A stretch of DNA of 61,800 nucleotides from an uncultured Microcaldota archaeon (GCA_903884505.1 CAISET010000033.1:1-61800); one strand, 5' to 3'; shown: positions 16,752 through 25,096, counted from the stretch's first letter. The notes: generated from the sequence alone by a model not told the origin. Made by a program: numbers and translations.

Positions 16752-17783
16752 TCACTCTAAGCTGATCGGGCGCCGGAGATTGCCAAGCTCCTCCCATTCG
16801 ATTTTCACATAGATGTCCTTGACATCAACGTTGCGGATTGGAAGCTCGCCCATGACAGTTTCCAGTATTATGGCGCTTGAGAAGCCGGTTCCCTCGCCCA
16901 TGAGCTCGGCGGTGGCGCCCTTCTCGCGGTACCATTCGTCTATGCTCGAAAAGTGAATCAGGTTGAACAGGTCCGCGTGGCCACTGAGCTCAAAGCTCAT
17001 CTGATAGCGGTTCGCAAGAGCGGAGTCGTCGTCAAGGAAATAGCGGGCCCTGACGCTGCGGGCGCGTTCTGCGTGATCGGGCAGGAAAGGCTTATTGACA
17101 AAAAGGGCCACAATAAAGCCTCCGACGGGAGCGCGTGTGAAGGCGGTGAATCTGTGGATATAGCCTTTCCTTAGAAGCATGTCCAGGTTGTATCTGGCAG
17201 CAGTGGGCGTCATCTTAAGTATGTGTGCCATGCTCTTGAGGGGGACCCGCGCGTTGCGGTTCAGCTCCTTAAGCAGCTTTTTCTGGGTGGAGGGGAGGTC
17301 TAAGTTGTCCAAAACCTCGCCCCGAAGCGGGAAAAAGCCCAAACGCGGGAGGGCAACCTCCGATTCGTTCCAGGATAGCAGCTTTCCAGGTGGAGTTTGC
17401 AGGGATTTTCGCATGAAATACGCCCAGCGGAAGTAGTCGAATGAGGATTTGGCGACTGCGTATATGAGGAGGTTGAAGTCGCCTTCGCAGATGGCGGCAA
17501 ACTGAGGAATGCTGGATTTTCCAAGGAGGCCCAAAAGCTCTTTGCGACCCATGCTGCGCTCCGTTTTCGCCGCCACCAGGTATTGGTGGCCGAGCCCGAG
17601 CTTTTGGTAGTTGAACTGGGGGATGTAGCGGAGATTGAGGCCCTTTTCGATTTGCCTGAGCTTTTTCAGGGCGGTCGGCTTGGAGCAACCGGACTTCTCT
17701 GCAAGCGAGGTTGCGGTCATGCGGCTATCTGAAGAGAGGATCCGCAAAATGCGGCGGGAGAGCGCGTCCAGCGCTTTGGCCAT
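16752..17783 (-). CDS. Two-domain Lrp/AsnC-like transcription regulator (copy 1)
   Basis: A 343-residue protein with two tandem Lrp-like halves. The first begins LDALSRRILRILSSDSRMTA and continues as an AsnC-type HTH. The second begins TQKKLLKELNRNARVPLKSM with another HTH. Each HTH is followed by a possible ligand-binding alpha/beta segment. It is a paralogue of the protein at 19552-20547: same length, domain order and motifs such as PQFAAICEGDFNLLIYA. A TATA-like CTATTTAAG lies about 27 bp before the ATG (leaderless). It is divergent from the 95-residue gene whose leader is riboswitch-like. Confidence 0.85.
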   Translation of the reverse strand: MAKALDALSRRILRILSSDSRMTATSLAEKSGCSKPTALKKLRQIEKGLNLRYIPQFNYQKLGLGHQYLVAAKTERSMGRKELLGLLGKSSIPQFAAICEGDFNLLIYAVAKSSFDYFRWAYFMRKSLQTPPGKLLSWNESEVALPRLGFFPLRGEVLDNLDLPSTQKKLLKELNRNARVPLKSMAHILKMTPTAARYNLDMLLRKGYIHRFTAFTRAPVGGFIVALFVNKPFLPDHAERARSVRARYFLDDDSALANRYQMSFELSGHADLFNLIHFSSIDEWYREKGATAELMGEGTGFSSAIILETVMGELPIRNVDVKDIYVKIEWEELGNLRRPISLE

Positions 17784-17899
17784 GGCTCATCTTACGCCAT
17801 CAGGACTTAAATAGGTTTTCATTTTGGTAAAGGTTTCCGCCAAATACTTTACTTAAAAGAAACGAATCTATTAATTTAAGACAAAAGCAACCTGTAGCG

Positions 17900-17983
17900 G
17901 TCTTGGTGGGAGCAGCTCATTTTTGTTCCCCACGGCCGGCCCCCCAAGCTGGCGCTCCCACCTGCCACTCCTGAGGTGGTTGG
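17900..17983 (+). promoter_or_regulatory. Riboswitch-like structured 5' leader
   Basis: After a TATA candidate near 17869-17877, the leader contains GGTGGGAGC (17905-17913) and its exact complement GCTCCCACC (17954-17962). CCACCT, overlapping the second arm (17958-17963), is also an exact complement of AGGTGG (17974-17979), which is the ribosome site of the following gene. The two pairings are mutually exclusive: one hides the ribosome site and the other frees it. The pairing is seen directly; a regulatory switch is inferred. Confidence 0.5.
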
Positions 17984-18271
17984 ATGAACGGGATTAACAA
18001 GGCAGCGCTCCGTTTTCACTTCGAGGCAGACACGCCGAGGAAGGAGTGGATGCCCCAGCTCATCCGCGAGCTCAGGAGGTTCGGCTATTCCGAGTGCAAA
18101 ATCGTCGGGGATGCGCTGGAGATCACCGGCTTTGAGGCCGACTGCATGAAAACCGCGGTAAGGGTCGCGTCAATGGCGAGCCTCGCTTATGAAGGGGATG
18201 TCGAGTTCTTCAAGCTGGGATGCGGGGAAATATGCGACTACAGGATAAAGCTGTTTCCGCTCAGGTCTTAG
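17984..18271 (+). CDS. Small protein, paralogue of the 21593 gene
   Basis: A 95-residue alpha/beta protein (it contains RELRRFGYSECKIVGDALE and AVRVASMASLAYEGDVEF). The C-terminal half aligns with the 98-residue protein at 21593-21889 (LE, then T-A-x-R-x-A-x-x-A-x-LA, then the final IKL), so the two are duplicates. No known family was recognised. It is divergent from Lrp-like copy 1 and ends 25 bp before a convergent gene. The AGGTGG ribosome site lies inside the predicted leader switch. Confidence 0.72.
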   Translation: MNGINKAALRFHFEADTPRKEWMPQLIRELRRFGYSECKIVGDALEITGFEADCMKTAVRVASMASLAYEGDVEFFKLGCGEICDYRIKLFPLRS

Positions 18272-18296
18272 TCCATTGCACAAAATTGGAAGGGGC

Positions 18297-19547
18297 TCAC
18301 TCAAAGTCAATCTTCCAGATGGTGGACAGCTTAATTGCGCCTGGTCCTGCCTTCTCCAGGATTTTTGCATCTGCATCTTCTAGTTTTTTTCTCAGCTCGA
18401 CACTCCTCTGCTTTGAGTTTGCATACGCCATCTCGAAATTCCACTTCGTCTGAATAAGTTCGCTTATAGGCCCTACGACGTGGTTCCACAAATTGGATGA
18501 GACATCCGGCGCCCAGCCCTCAACGCCTTTCTCTTTGGCGAGCTCCAGCACGTCCAAGCCGCAGGAGACTCGAGTTCCTGCAATTTTTGAAGAGCCCCCG
18601 GCAACCAGCCGCTTCGCTTCAACTCCGTAAATTGCGTACTGGACTAGGGGATTGAGCACCTCGCTTCCAGTCTTCTCGTCATAATAGGATGGCGGGTCGC
18701 CAGGACATGTAGTCTCGGTCGCTGCAAGCTTTCGCCGTATTGTCCGCTCATCGTCTGCGAAGTATACCCTGTTCTCCGTTGCTTTAGCAATGTACGGTAT
18801 AAGCGTCCTTATGTGAGACGCGTGCGTGTCCAGATCCACCGGCTGTCGAAAGTGTGCTATATCAAAAGACCCGGCCATAAATTCGTCGAATTGGGTTTCT
18901 GAAACTGGGCCGAGCTTTGAATCAACGCCGTATGCTTCAGCAAGATACCTAACATGGGCGGCCTCTATCAGCATATAGAGCCTCGGGGCATCTATGTCCG
19001 CAAGCTTAGTGGAAATTGCTGGCGTAATGGCACGCCCAAAAATTGGGGCTATGCTGCGGAACTTGTACCAGGAGCCGGCGAATGGGTTTTTTTCCGGGAT
19101 GATAGACGGCTCCTCGTCCAGCAGCCGTTCTGCAATCTCCCAATGGCGCGGGTCGTTCCAGAAAGTGTCTGTAAGAAACACCGTACCCTTGACGTGCAGG
19201 TATTCCATCATTGCGCTGTGGAACCACTGCTTGCGCAACGCACCTATCTGGAGCTTCCGGGAAGCTTCCTCGAGCGATCTTCCGTTCCGTACATTCAGGA
19301 TGCCAAATCGGCCGGCAGCGTAGGGCAGAAAGGAGGCATCCTGGTGACAGTTCTGCATGTCTTTTGCGATGAGAAACGCGGCGACCTGGTCAACCGGCTC
19401 CTGGTAGTGGGAATTCGCGGCACCATACGTCATTCTCCTAAATGCGGGGCACCCTTCACCAGCGCAAGCAATACGAGAGTCGTGCAGAAGGCCTGACTTC
19501 AGGTTTGCAAGCCCGGTCGGCCCACATTCGGTTCCCAAGGCACCCAT
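18297..19547 (-). CDS. Conserved-looking hypothetical protein, 416 aa
   Basis: A 416-residue soluble protein. Nine cysteines are scattered through it, concentrated at the N terminus (CGPTG, CAGEGC). The middle contains VFLTDTFWNDPRHWEIAERL and the C terminus a charged helix (VELRKKLEDADAKILEK). No catalytic motif or known family was recognised. It starts 4 bp after the stop of Lrp-like copy 2, so it is probably the regulator's co-transcribed partner. It may be an enzyme acting on a small molecule sensed by the regulator, but that is speculation. Confidence 0.75.
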   Translation of the reverse strand: MGALGTECGPTGLANLKSGLLHDSRIACAGEGCPAFRRMTYGAANSHYQEPVDQVAAFLIAKDMQNCHQDASFLPYAAGRFGILNVRNGRSLEEASRKLQIGALRKQWFHSAMMEYLHVKGTVFLTDTFWNDPRHWEIAERLLDEEPSIIPEKNPFAGSWYKFRSIAPIFGRAITPAISTKLADIDAPRLYMLIEAAHVRYLAEAYGVDSKLGPVSETQFDEFMAGSFDIAHFRQPVDLDTHASHIRTLIPYIAKATENRVYFADDERTIRRKLAATETTCPGDPPSYYDEKTGSEVLNPLVQYAIYGVEAKRLVAGGSSKIAGTRVSCGLDVLELAKEKGVEGWAPDVSSNLWNHVVGPISELIQTKWNFEMAYANSKQRSVELRKKLEDADAKILEKAGPGAIKLSTIWKIDFE

Positions 19548-19551
19548 TCAA

Positions 19552-20547
19552 TCAGCCCCTGCCCTGTCTCCAGTCCGTGTCATCGTATGCAATATCCGGG
19601 TTCATGCTGCGGAAAGGGGGCAGGCCGAATATGATCTCCGTCATGACGGCGCTTTCCATGCTCAACGTCCCTCCGTAGATACGCTCGAGTTCGGCAAGGC
19701 TGCCATAGCCCGCACTCAGGTCATCAAAACATGCAATCTGGAAAGCGTCATATGCCCCATCTGATTCCATAACTACTGGGTAAAGGTTGATTGGGCGGAA
19801 CGGCTCCCCCTCCTTCACCAGTTTCCTCGCATTCTCAGCCATCTCTTGGTGCCTTTTCCCGTAAACGTAAGTCAGAAAGCTGGCGATGAAATGGTAGCGG
19901 GGCGGCTTCTGCAGAATTGCGCTGAAGCGCCGTATCAGGCCTGAATTGGCCATCTTCTTGAAATGGTACTGCACCGTGCTCAGCTCGAGATTCGTGCTTT
20001 TTGCGATCTTTGTCAGCGGAGCCCGGGAATCATCATTAAGCGCGGCGAGGATTGCAGGCTGAGGCTCTGGCAACGGCAGGCTGCGAAGCAATTCCTTGCG
20101 GAGAGGGAATACACCTTGACGCTCGAGCAGGACATGCGACGGTTTCCAGGAAATCAGCTCCTCCTCCAACGCCGCACGGACCGAATACTGCCAGCGCATG
20201 GATTCCACATGGGACACGCTTGCGGCGTAAATCACGAGGTTGAAACTGCCTTCGCATACAGCGGCAAACTGGGGTACGCGCGAACGGCTCAAAAGCGCCT
20301 GGATTTTCTCAGTGTCGGGGCGATGCCTCAGTTTCACCGCGATTATTGAACGAAACGGCATGGCGATCAGGGACGGGTCGAGCTCGATTATATACCTCAG
20401 GCCTACCTTCCGCTCCAGCTTGTTGAGGCGTGCGCGGACCGTAACCTCACTAATTCCCGTCTTCGAGGCAAGCTCCTTGTTGGCGATACGGCTGTCCATG
20501 CACAGATGCCTGAGCAGCTTTCGGTCGATATCGTCGAGCTTCTCCAT
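19552..20547 (-). CDS. Two-domain Lrp/AsnC-like transcription regulator (copy 2)
   Basis: A protein of about 331 residues. HTH 1 is LDDIDRKLLRHLCMDSRIAN and HTH 2 is PAILAALNDDSRAPLTKIAK. It shares the phrase PQFAAVCEGSFNLVIYA with copy 1 at 16752. Each half pairs an AsnC-type HTH with an alpha/beta domain. A TATA-like CTTATATAC (about 20568-20578 on the minus strand) lies about 25 bp before the ATG, so the transcript is near-leaderless. Downstream in the operon is the 416-residue protein; divergent is an operon of five small genes. Confidence 0.85.
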   Translation of the reverse strand: MEKLDDIDRKLLRHLCMDSRIANKELASKTGISEVTVRARLNKLERKVGLRYIIELDPSLIAMPFRSIIAVKLRHRPDTEKIQALLSRSRVPQFAAVCEGSFNLVIYAASVSHVESMRWQYSVRAALEEELISWKPSHVLLERQGVFPLRKELLRSLPLPEPQPAILAALNDDSRAPLTKIAKSTNLELSTVQYHFKKMANSGLIRRFSAILQKPPRYHFIASFLTYVYGKRHQEMAENARKLVKEGEPFRPINLYPVVMESDGAYDAFQIACFDDLSAGYGSLAELERIYGGTLSMESAVMTEIIFGLPPFRSMNPDIAYDDTDWRQGRG

Positions 20548-20565
20548 CAAAAAGGTGTTGCGAAG

Positions 20566-20642
20566 CCAGAGTATATAAGCTTAACAGCCTCAGACTTATA
20601 GAATTTGGTGTAATTCAACTAAAAAGCAAAAGTATTTAAATA
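20566..20642. promoter_or_regulatory. Divergent promoters (Lrp copy 2 / small-gene operon)
   Basis: Two TATA-like boxes face away from each other: the minus-strand CTTATATAC near 20570 for the regulator, and AAAAGTATTTAAATAG (20627-20642) for the plus-strand operon. The plus-strand leader to ATG 20721 is about 60 nt and ends in a GAGGTGATGG ribosome site. The arrangement parallels the one upstream of Lrp copy 1. Confidence 0.5.
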
Positions 20643-20720
20643 GCGGCTGCGTAATAGTAGCAGTTTCCCATCCAAGAGTTTTGACGGCCATACGGCACCC
20701 CCTAGAAACGAGGTGATGGT

Positions 20721-20957
20721 ATGGCATACAGTTTGTCGGAAGGATTCGGTGCGGAGATAGCCATTGCTACTCTCTGCCTTGCCAAGCCCTACGTTAGGGC
20801 AACTGCTGTTCAAAGGTGCGCTTATTCTGTATTATGCCTGGAGAGCCAGTCGAATACCTCCCGCTGGCTCCCGGGCTCCCCTCCCAAAATCACGCCCCCT
20901 ATAGGCAGGAAGAGGCCTAGGCCGCATGCGCCGCAGCCGTCGGGTGATGCAGCATGA
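20721..20957 (+). CDS. Small hypothetical protein
   Basis: A 78-residue protein with a hydrophobic N-terminal half and a Pro/Arg-rich tail. A good ribosome site (GAGGTGATGG) precedes it, and its stop overlaps the start of the next gene (ATGA). Composition is not convincing by itself, so the translational coupling is the main support. No family was recognised. Confidence 0.5.
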   Translation: MAYSLSEGFGAEIAIATLCLAKPYVRATAVQRCAYSVLCLESQSNTSRWLPGSPPKITPPIGRKRPRPHAPQPSGDAA

Positions 20958-21262
20958 AATACGACGCGACAGGGAAGACCGAGGAAGAGGTAACCAAGGA
21001 GGCAGTCCGGCTTTCGGACGCCTACGAGACCGTCGAGGTCGAGCGGAAGGACGGGAAAATCATGATATTTTGCAAGGGAAAGGTGGGGCAGAAGACCCGG
21101 TTTAAGATCGGCAGGTGTCGTATCTGCAGGTACGTTGGCCGGGTGCAGCGGATGGACTCTGGATACCAGCTCTGCAAGACGTGCTGGTTCGCGGTCACAA
21201 ACGAGCTCTGGAAAGTGGTTAAGGCGAGGGACGCGAAGCCGCGCAATGGGGTCGCGGGCTGA
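20954..21262 (+). CDS. Zinc-ribbon protein
   Basis: A 102-residue protein. Residues 1-50 form a small alpha/beta segment (AYETVEVERKDGKIMIFCKG). Residues 52-80 form a ribbon with CRIC and CKTC, ending in a helix with conserved aromatics (CWFAVTNELW). Probably a nucleic-acid or protein-binding zinc ribbon. Second gene of the five-gene small-protein operon. Confidence 0.68.
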   Translation: MKYDATGKTEEEVTKEAVRLSDAYETVEVERKDGKIMIFCKGKVGQKTRFKIGRCRICRYVGRVQRMDSGYQLCKTCWFAVTNELWKVVKARDAKPRNGVAG

Positions 21263-21273
21263 GGGGTGGTAAG

Positions 21274-21414
21274 ATGTTCTGGGCTAAGACGGTAGGGAAT
21301 TACACCATAACGGTGGAGATAAACGATAGGCATCTGTTCGCCTTCGACGTGAGGGAGTGGCCTGAAGATGTCGCCCTGGCGGGGCCGATAGACTTCGAGA
21401 AGCTGGGGCTCTGA
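21274..21414 (+). CDS. Small acidic hypothetical protein
   Basis: A 46-residue protein with a beta-rich start (NYTITVEINDRHLFAFDV) and an acidic tail. GAGGGGTGGTAAG precedes the ATG, and the gene fits between neighbours with 11 and 9 bp gaps. Unrecognised. Confidence 0.55.
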   Translation: MFWAKTVGNYTITVEINDRHLFAFDVREWPEDVALAGPIDFEKLGL

Positions 21415-21423
21415 GGTGTGAGC

Positions 21424-21588
21424 ATGGGGGACAACGACCTGAGGCAAAATGTGAGCCATCTATTCTTCTATGCTGGCTTTTTGGGAATGGCCGGTTTTCT
21501 CATTATGGGCGTAAGCTACTCTCTCTTCCTTTGCGCATGGTCGCTTACGTTTGCCGGGTTCGCGCTAAATGCGATATCGCTTAGGTGA
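21424..21588 (+). CDS. Small two-helix membrane protein
   Basis: A 54-residue protein with two predicted membrane helices (about 13-31 and 33-51) and a charged start (MGDNDLRQ). A GAGGTGTGAGC ribosome site precedes it. Its stop lies 4 bp before the next gene in the same operon. Unrecognised. Confidence 0.55.
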   Translation: MGDNDLRQNVSHLFFYAGFLGMAGFLIMGVSYSLFLCAWSLTFAGFALNAISLR

Positions 21589-21592
21589 AAAA

Positions 21593-21889
21593 ATGCGGTA
21601 TGAAAAACGGCATAAGCTATCATTCCGCATCTCCGGCCAAGGGCGGGCGCCGAAACTGACTAGTATGCGAAGGCTTACTTTCATGCTCAGAGCGTCCGGC
21701 TGCACGGGTTGTAGGGCGAACGGAAGCACCCTCGAGGTTTTCAGCGCCACGAACCGTGCGGATACCGCGCTCAGGATCGCAGGTCTGGCGGATCTAGCGT
21801 TCATGAAGGACGTCCAGTACAGACAGACCGGGCGTACTCCCGAACGCAGCGAATACCTGATCAAGCTACTCGCGGCCCGCAGGCACTGA
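21593..21889 (+). CDS. Small protein, paralogue of the 17984 gene
   Basis: A 98-residue protein with a basic N terminus (MRYEKRHKLSFRI). The second half (TLEVFSATNRADTALRIAGL) aligns with the 95-residue protein at 17984. ATG 21593 is preceded by TAGGTGAAAAA. Last gene of the small-protein operon divergent from Lrp-like copy 2, mirroring the relationship of its paralogue to Lrp-like copy 1. Confidence 0.7.
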   Translation: MRYEKRHKLSFRISGQGRAPKLTSMRRLTFMLRASGCTGCRANGSTLEVFSATNRADTALRIAGLADLAFMKDVQYRQTGRTPERSEYLIKLLAARRH

Positions 21890-21916
21890 TTATACTCTTT
21901 TCATAATAATTACGAA

Positions 21917-21927
21917 ATATTTAAATA
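21917..21927 (+). promoter_or_regulatory. TATA box of the wHTH gene
   Basis: ACGAAATATTTAAATACCC gives a BRE-like purine stretch and a TATA box centred about 27 bp before the ATG at 21950, indicating a leaderless transcript. Confidence 0.6.
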
Positions 21928-21949
21928 CCCTACCTCTGTAAGTTATGCC

Positions 21950-22294
21950 ATGGGAAGGCGACCTAGCGGGGGGGCTGCGATGGCTTGGCAGCGGATACAG
22001 ATAATGACCGCCCCGAGGAACTGGGTGATTATCAAACTTCTAAGTGACGGGAAGGCAAGGAGGCCGAGTGACATGGTCCGCGAGCTAAAAGGGGAATACA
22101 AGCAGGCGAACCTCTACACCGCCGCGTGGAAGCTCGCGGCTGCAAGGGTCATCACCCCCACGCACGTGGCAAAAGAGAGCGGGGGCTTCGTGGTAGGCTA
22201 CAGGCTCAACCCGAAGCTGAAGGGGGTTGTGGCGTCGCTCGAGAAGGCTGAGAAGAATGCTGCGAGAAGGCTGAGAAGAGTATTGCGAAGGTGA
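21950..22294 (+). CDS. Winged-helix DNA-binding protein (paralogue of 13370)
   Basis: A 114-residue wHTH. NWVIIKLLSDGKARRPSDM corresponds residue by residue to the start of the 99-residue protein at 13370, and the wing and C-terminal LEK helix also align. The tail is basic (RRLRRVLRR). It is leaderless by TATA spacing. It lies just upstream of the KaiC-like gene, whose promoter has an inverted repeat it might bind. Confidence 0.78.
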   Translation: MGRRPSGGAAMAWQRIQIMTAPRNWVIIKLLSDGKARRPSDMVRELKGEYKQANLYTAAWKLAAARVITPTHVAKESGGFVVGYRLNPKLKGVVASLEKAEKNAARRLRRVLRR

Positions 22295-22318
22295 GAGGCA
22301 GATGATACGCGAAAAAGG

Positions 22319-22368
22319 GTTTATATACCTTTGAACCATAGTTCCTGTCGCTGTAATGCGTTCAAAGG
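22319..22368 (+). promoter_or_regulatory. KaiC-gene promoter with 9-bp inverted repeat
   Basis: The TATA box TTTATATA (22319-22327) is followed directly by CCTTTGAAC (22328-22336) and its exact complement GTTCAAAGG (22360-22368), which runs into the ribosome site AAAGGAGGAGGG. Arm spacing is 32 bp, about three helical turns, so a dimeric repressor operator is likely. If transcription starts upstream of arm 1, a ribosome-site hairpin is possible instead. Confidence 0.5.
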
Positions 22369-22383
22369 AGGAGGGTGTGTGAG

Positions 22384-23100
22384 ATGGAATCTGAAAGGGC
22401 AAAGACTGGAATTCCAGGGTTCGACGAGCTTGTTGAAGGTGGATTCCCTTCGGGCTCGGCAGTGCTTGTTTCCGGAGCTGCAGGTACGGGCAAGAGCATT
22501 TTCGCTATACAATTCCTCGTCGCAGGAGCGAGGGCGGGCGAGAAAGGGCTTTACATTACCTTCGAGGAGAGGGAAAAAGACATCAAAGACCAGGCAAAAC
22601 TGTTTGGATGGGACCTAGACAGTTTCATGCGAGACAGAAAGCTGAAGATTGTCTCAATCAAATATCCATACCTAAGAAAGAGCGCAAAGGACATGATAGA
22701 GCTTTCAGAAAGGGCAAATACGACGCTTGATCGCATTGGGAAAGAATTGGAGGAATTTAGGCCGGCTCGGGTTGTCATAGACTCTGTTGCCACGCTAAGC
22801 ACCGCCCTGCCTCCAGATATCGGCACTGAGCGGACGAGGGATGTTATAACCGCACTCCTCACCCTCCTAAAAGATGCCGGCACGACAAGCATTTTGACCT
22901 CTGAACTCGCCACAGAGAGTGCATGGTTCAGCAGGGATGAAATCTCCGAGTTCCTCGCGGATGGGATTGTCCTCCTGAAGAGCGTGTCAATGGGAAATAG
23001 CGTTAATCGGACGCTAGAGGTACGAAAGATGAGGCGGACTGCGATTAACGGGGAAACGCATTCTTACGACATCACAAAAAAGGGCGTATCCGTAAAATGA
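22384..23100 (+). CDS. KaiC/RadA-like ATPase
   Basis: A 238-residue single-domain RecA-fold ATPase. The start ERAKTGIPGFDELVEGGFP is the canonical KaiC-family entry, then Walker A SGAAGTGKSIF near residue 33, then Walker B ARVVIDSVATL near 125, and the ending EVRKMRRTAIN matches the family's basic strand. Archaeal single-domain KaiC proteins act as regulatory or signalling ATPases. The neighbouring V4R and UbiA genes are convergent. ATG 22384 is preferred over GTG 22375 because of the GGAGGAGGG site. Confidence 0.88.
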   Translation: MESERAKTGIPGFDELVEGGFPSGSAVLVSGAAGTGKSIFAIQFLVAGARAGEKGLYITFEEREKDIKDQAKLFGWDLDSFMRDRKLKIVSIKYPYLRKSAKDMIELSERANTTLDRIGKELEEFRPARVVIDSVATLSTALPPDIGTERTRDVITALLTLLKDAGTTSILTSELATESAWFSRDEISEFLADGIVLLKSVSMGNSVNRTLEVRKMRRTAINGETHSYDITKKGVSVK

Positions 23101-23123
23101 TTTAGCAATGAAAGGGCGCAGAA

Positions 23124-24239
23124 CTAGCTTATATGCAGGGCAAGATACCCCGCGGATACAGCTTTATTTATTGTTCTGAGTTCAATTCTTTCGTTCGTGA
23201 GCCCAGAGATGACGCCAGAGAGCATGCCCCTAAACATCACGAAGTCCGTACTGTCGGCCAGTTCGGTCCAAGGGAAGTTGGCCACTGACAGCTCGTACCC
23301 CGCATCGTTTGCAACAGCCAAGATATCCCCGAATCCGAGCGCGGGAAATACGTCCATGATGAATTTGCATGGTTCTTGCCTTCCTGCTTTTTTTGCCAAA
23401 GCTTTTCCAAAGTCGAAACTGATGTCCCATAGAAGCTCCAGCCCGTCGGAGACATTTTTCAGCTCGTTTTCAAGGAAGTACATGAAACTTGCTTCACAAA
23501 GGAAGAACCGCTCCGTGTTGTATGTTATCAGCCCATGTTTGTATTCGAAGAATTTGGAGTCTATAAGACTCCTGAGGGAGCATGCCGCCCATCGCGTTGG
23601 CCTGATCTTGTTCAGCTCCCGATACCTTACGTCAACGTCCAAATTCACCATGCGCTCACATTGCATGGGCGCATAGCCCTTCTGAATCAGGGTCTTACGG
23701 GGGGCGACTATCACCTCGCATTCATCATCGCCTCTCCCTTGGCATCTAGGCTGGACTCCCTCCACGCTCGGGTCTTGTACAGCATAAGCCCAAATGCCGG
23801 CGATTCCCCCTGTTTCCATGAGGTATCCTCCCCCACTCTTTGAACAAATTAGCGTATCCTTCATTTTTAACTCAAAAATTCTGCCGCGGTAGTCCATTTT
23901 TTCATTCATCTCTTGGGCAAAGCTGATTGATTCCATATACTTGATTAATAGATGCGCCGCATTCCTGAACTCCTGTTCCGATGCCTTGTTGATGGTGAAT
24001 ATATCGGAATTTTTGGCGTATGACCAACCGAATTTTTTGCCAATCCGGTAAAGATCGACCGGTCGCAGTTTCTTCTCGAGCTGAATGCCAACAGAACTAG
24101 GGAATGCTATCTCCCTAAGGTAGGCGTCCCCTTCGCCCATTTTTTCGCAGATGAAGCCGGGGTTGCCTATCAGCTCCCTGCGCGGCAGGACGATCATCCG
24201 TATGTACCACGAGATGATGCTGTCTTTCAAATCTGCCAT
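23124..24239 (-). CDS. Tandem V4R-like (4-vinyl-reductase-domain) sensor protein
   Basis: A protein of about 371 residues that appears to contain two V4R-like halves. The first has LYRIGKKFGW and the cysteine ending CQGRGDDECEV. The second has LLWDISFDFGKALAKKAG, ALGFGDILAV and the closing GMLSGVISGL. V4R domains bind small hydrophobic or tetrapyrrole-like ligands and often act as sensors. ATG 24239 lies 13 bases inside the end of the UbiA gene, so the two are co-translated. No output domain is visible. Confidence 0.6.
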   Translation of the reverse strand: MADLKDSIISWYIRMIVLPRRELIGNPGFICEKMGEGDAYLREIAFPSSVGIQLEKKLRPVDLYRIGKKFGWSYAKNSDIFTINKASEQEFRNAAHLLIKYMESISFAQEMNEKMDYRGRIFELKMKDTLICSKSGGGYLMETGGIAGIWAYAVQDPSVEGVQPRCQGRGDDECEVIVAPRKTLIQKGYAPMQCERMVNLDVDVRYRELNKIRPTRWAACSLRSLIDSKFFEYKHGLITYNTERFFLCEASFMYFLENELKNVSDGLELLWDISFDFGKALAKKAGRQEPCKFIMDVFPALGFGDILAVANDAGYELSVANFPWTELADSTDFVMFRGMLSGVISGLTNERIELRTINKAVSAGYLALHIS

Positions 24240-25066
24240 GCGGCCCACCACAGCAGAAGGGCGAGTAGGATCGTGAAGAATTCGCCATCCACAAAGACTC
24301 CATAGTACCACCAGGGGCGTTTATCCCCAGCTGCAAGGACGAACGTGGCGGTGTAAATCAAAAAGGGCAGCAGGATAATGGCTCGAATAGTGGACGACAG
24401 CAGGAGAACCCAAACGATAAGCAGGGGGATGAATATAAGAAGGCACGCCTCCTTCGTTTTCGCTATGCCCAGCTTTAGCGGAAGGGAGTTTATACCCTGA
24501 TACTTATCACCTCTCGCATCCTTTATGTCGAAGATTATCACATTGATCAGGAATTGGAGGCTAAAGAAGATGTAGAGGCAAACTAGCACTATATTGAGGT
24601 TTGTGAAGTAAGCTGCTACGAGCAGCGCGCTGCAGCCCCAAGCCATCGCAACTAGTACATTCTTCAAAAAGAGGAATTTTTTCAGCCTCGCAATGGAATA
24701 TAAGAGGGCGATTAGAAGAGGCATGAGCGCGATTGCTAGGGTGTAAATGTTTCGTTGGTACGCTAAAAATAGGCAGGCGGCGTAAAGCGGGCCCGCAAGG
24801 TACAAGAGTACTTTCCCAAATCTCTTGCTAAACTGGGCTCTGTCATACACGTTGATAATGTCTTCGTCCATATCCGTGAGCCTGTTTAGGTTGTATATCA
24901 AAAAAGAACCAGCGAAGGGAATGAGCGGAAGATACCAGACGAGCGGGTAATTGGATATAAACATTGTTGATATAGCGACGATGGCAGCACCAAGTGCGAG
25001 ATAGATACTAGAGTAAACTAGTATTCGCGCTAGCATTAAGCTGCCGGCCCTTACTTCTCTCAACAT
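24227..25066 (-). CDS. UbiA-family prenyltransferase
   Basis: An integral membrane protein of about 279 residues and 7-9 helices. The first Asp-rich motif is NLNRLTDMDED near residue 67 and the second is DIKDARGDKYQG near 183, both needed for Mg-diphosphate binding in UbiA enzymes. The aromatic or lipid acceptor is unknown. The start at 25066 is chosen because a TATA box (25097-25110) lies about 37 bp upstream; a longer frame to 25219 has an unconvincing N terminus. It overlaps the V4R gene. Confidence 0.85.
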   Translation of the reverse strand: MLREVRAGSLMLARILVYSSIYLALGAAIVAISTMFISNYPLVWYLPLIPFAGSFLIYNLNRLTDMDEDIINVYDRAQFSKRFGKVLLYLAGPLYAACLFLAYQRNIYTLAIALMPLLIALLYSIARLKKFLFLKNVLVAMAWGCSALLVAAYFTNLNIVLVCLYIFFSLQFLINVIIFDIKDARGDKYQGINSLPLKLGIAKTKEACLLIFIPLLIVWVLLLSSTIRAIILLPFLIYTATFVLAAGDKRPWWYYGVFVDGEFFTILLALLLWWAAWQI

Positions 25067-25096
25067 ATGGTCGCCTACGTATATGTAATTCTGGGG

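Noticed and set aside
20642-20720. Second riboswitch-like leader before the 20721 gene
   Set aside because: It shares only a CGGCC and a C-run with the 17900 leader; no strong competing helices over the ribosome site were found.
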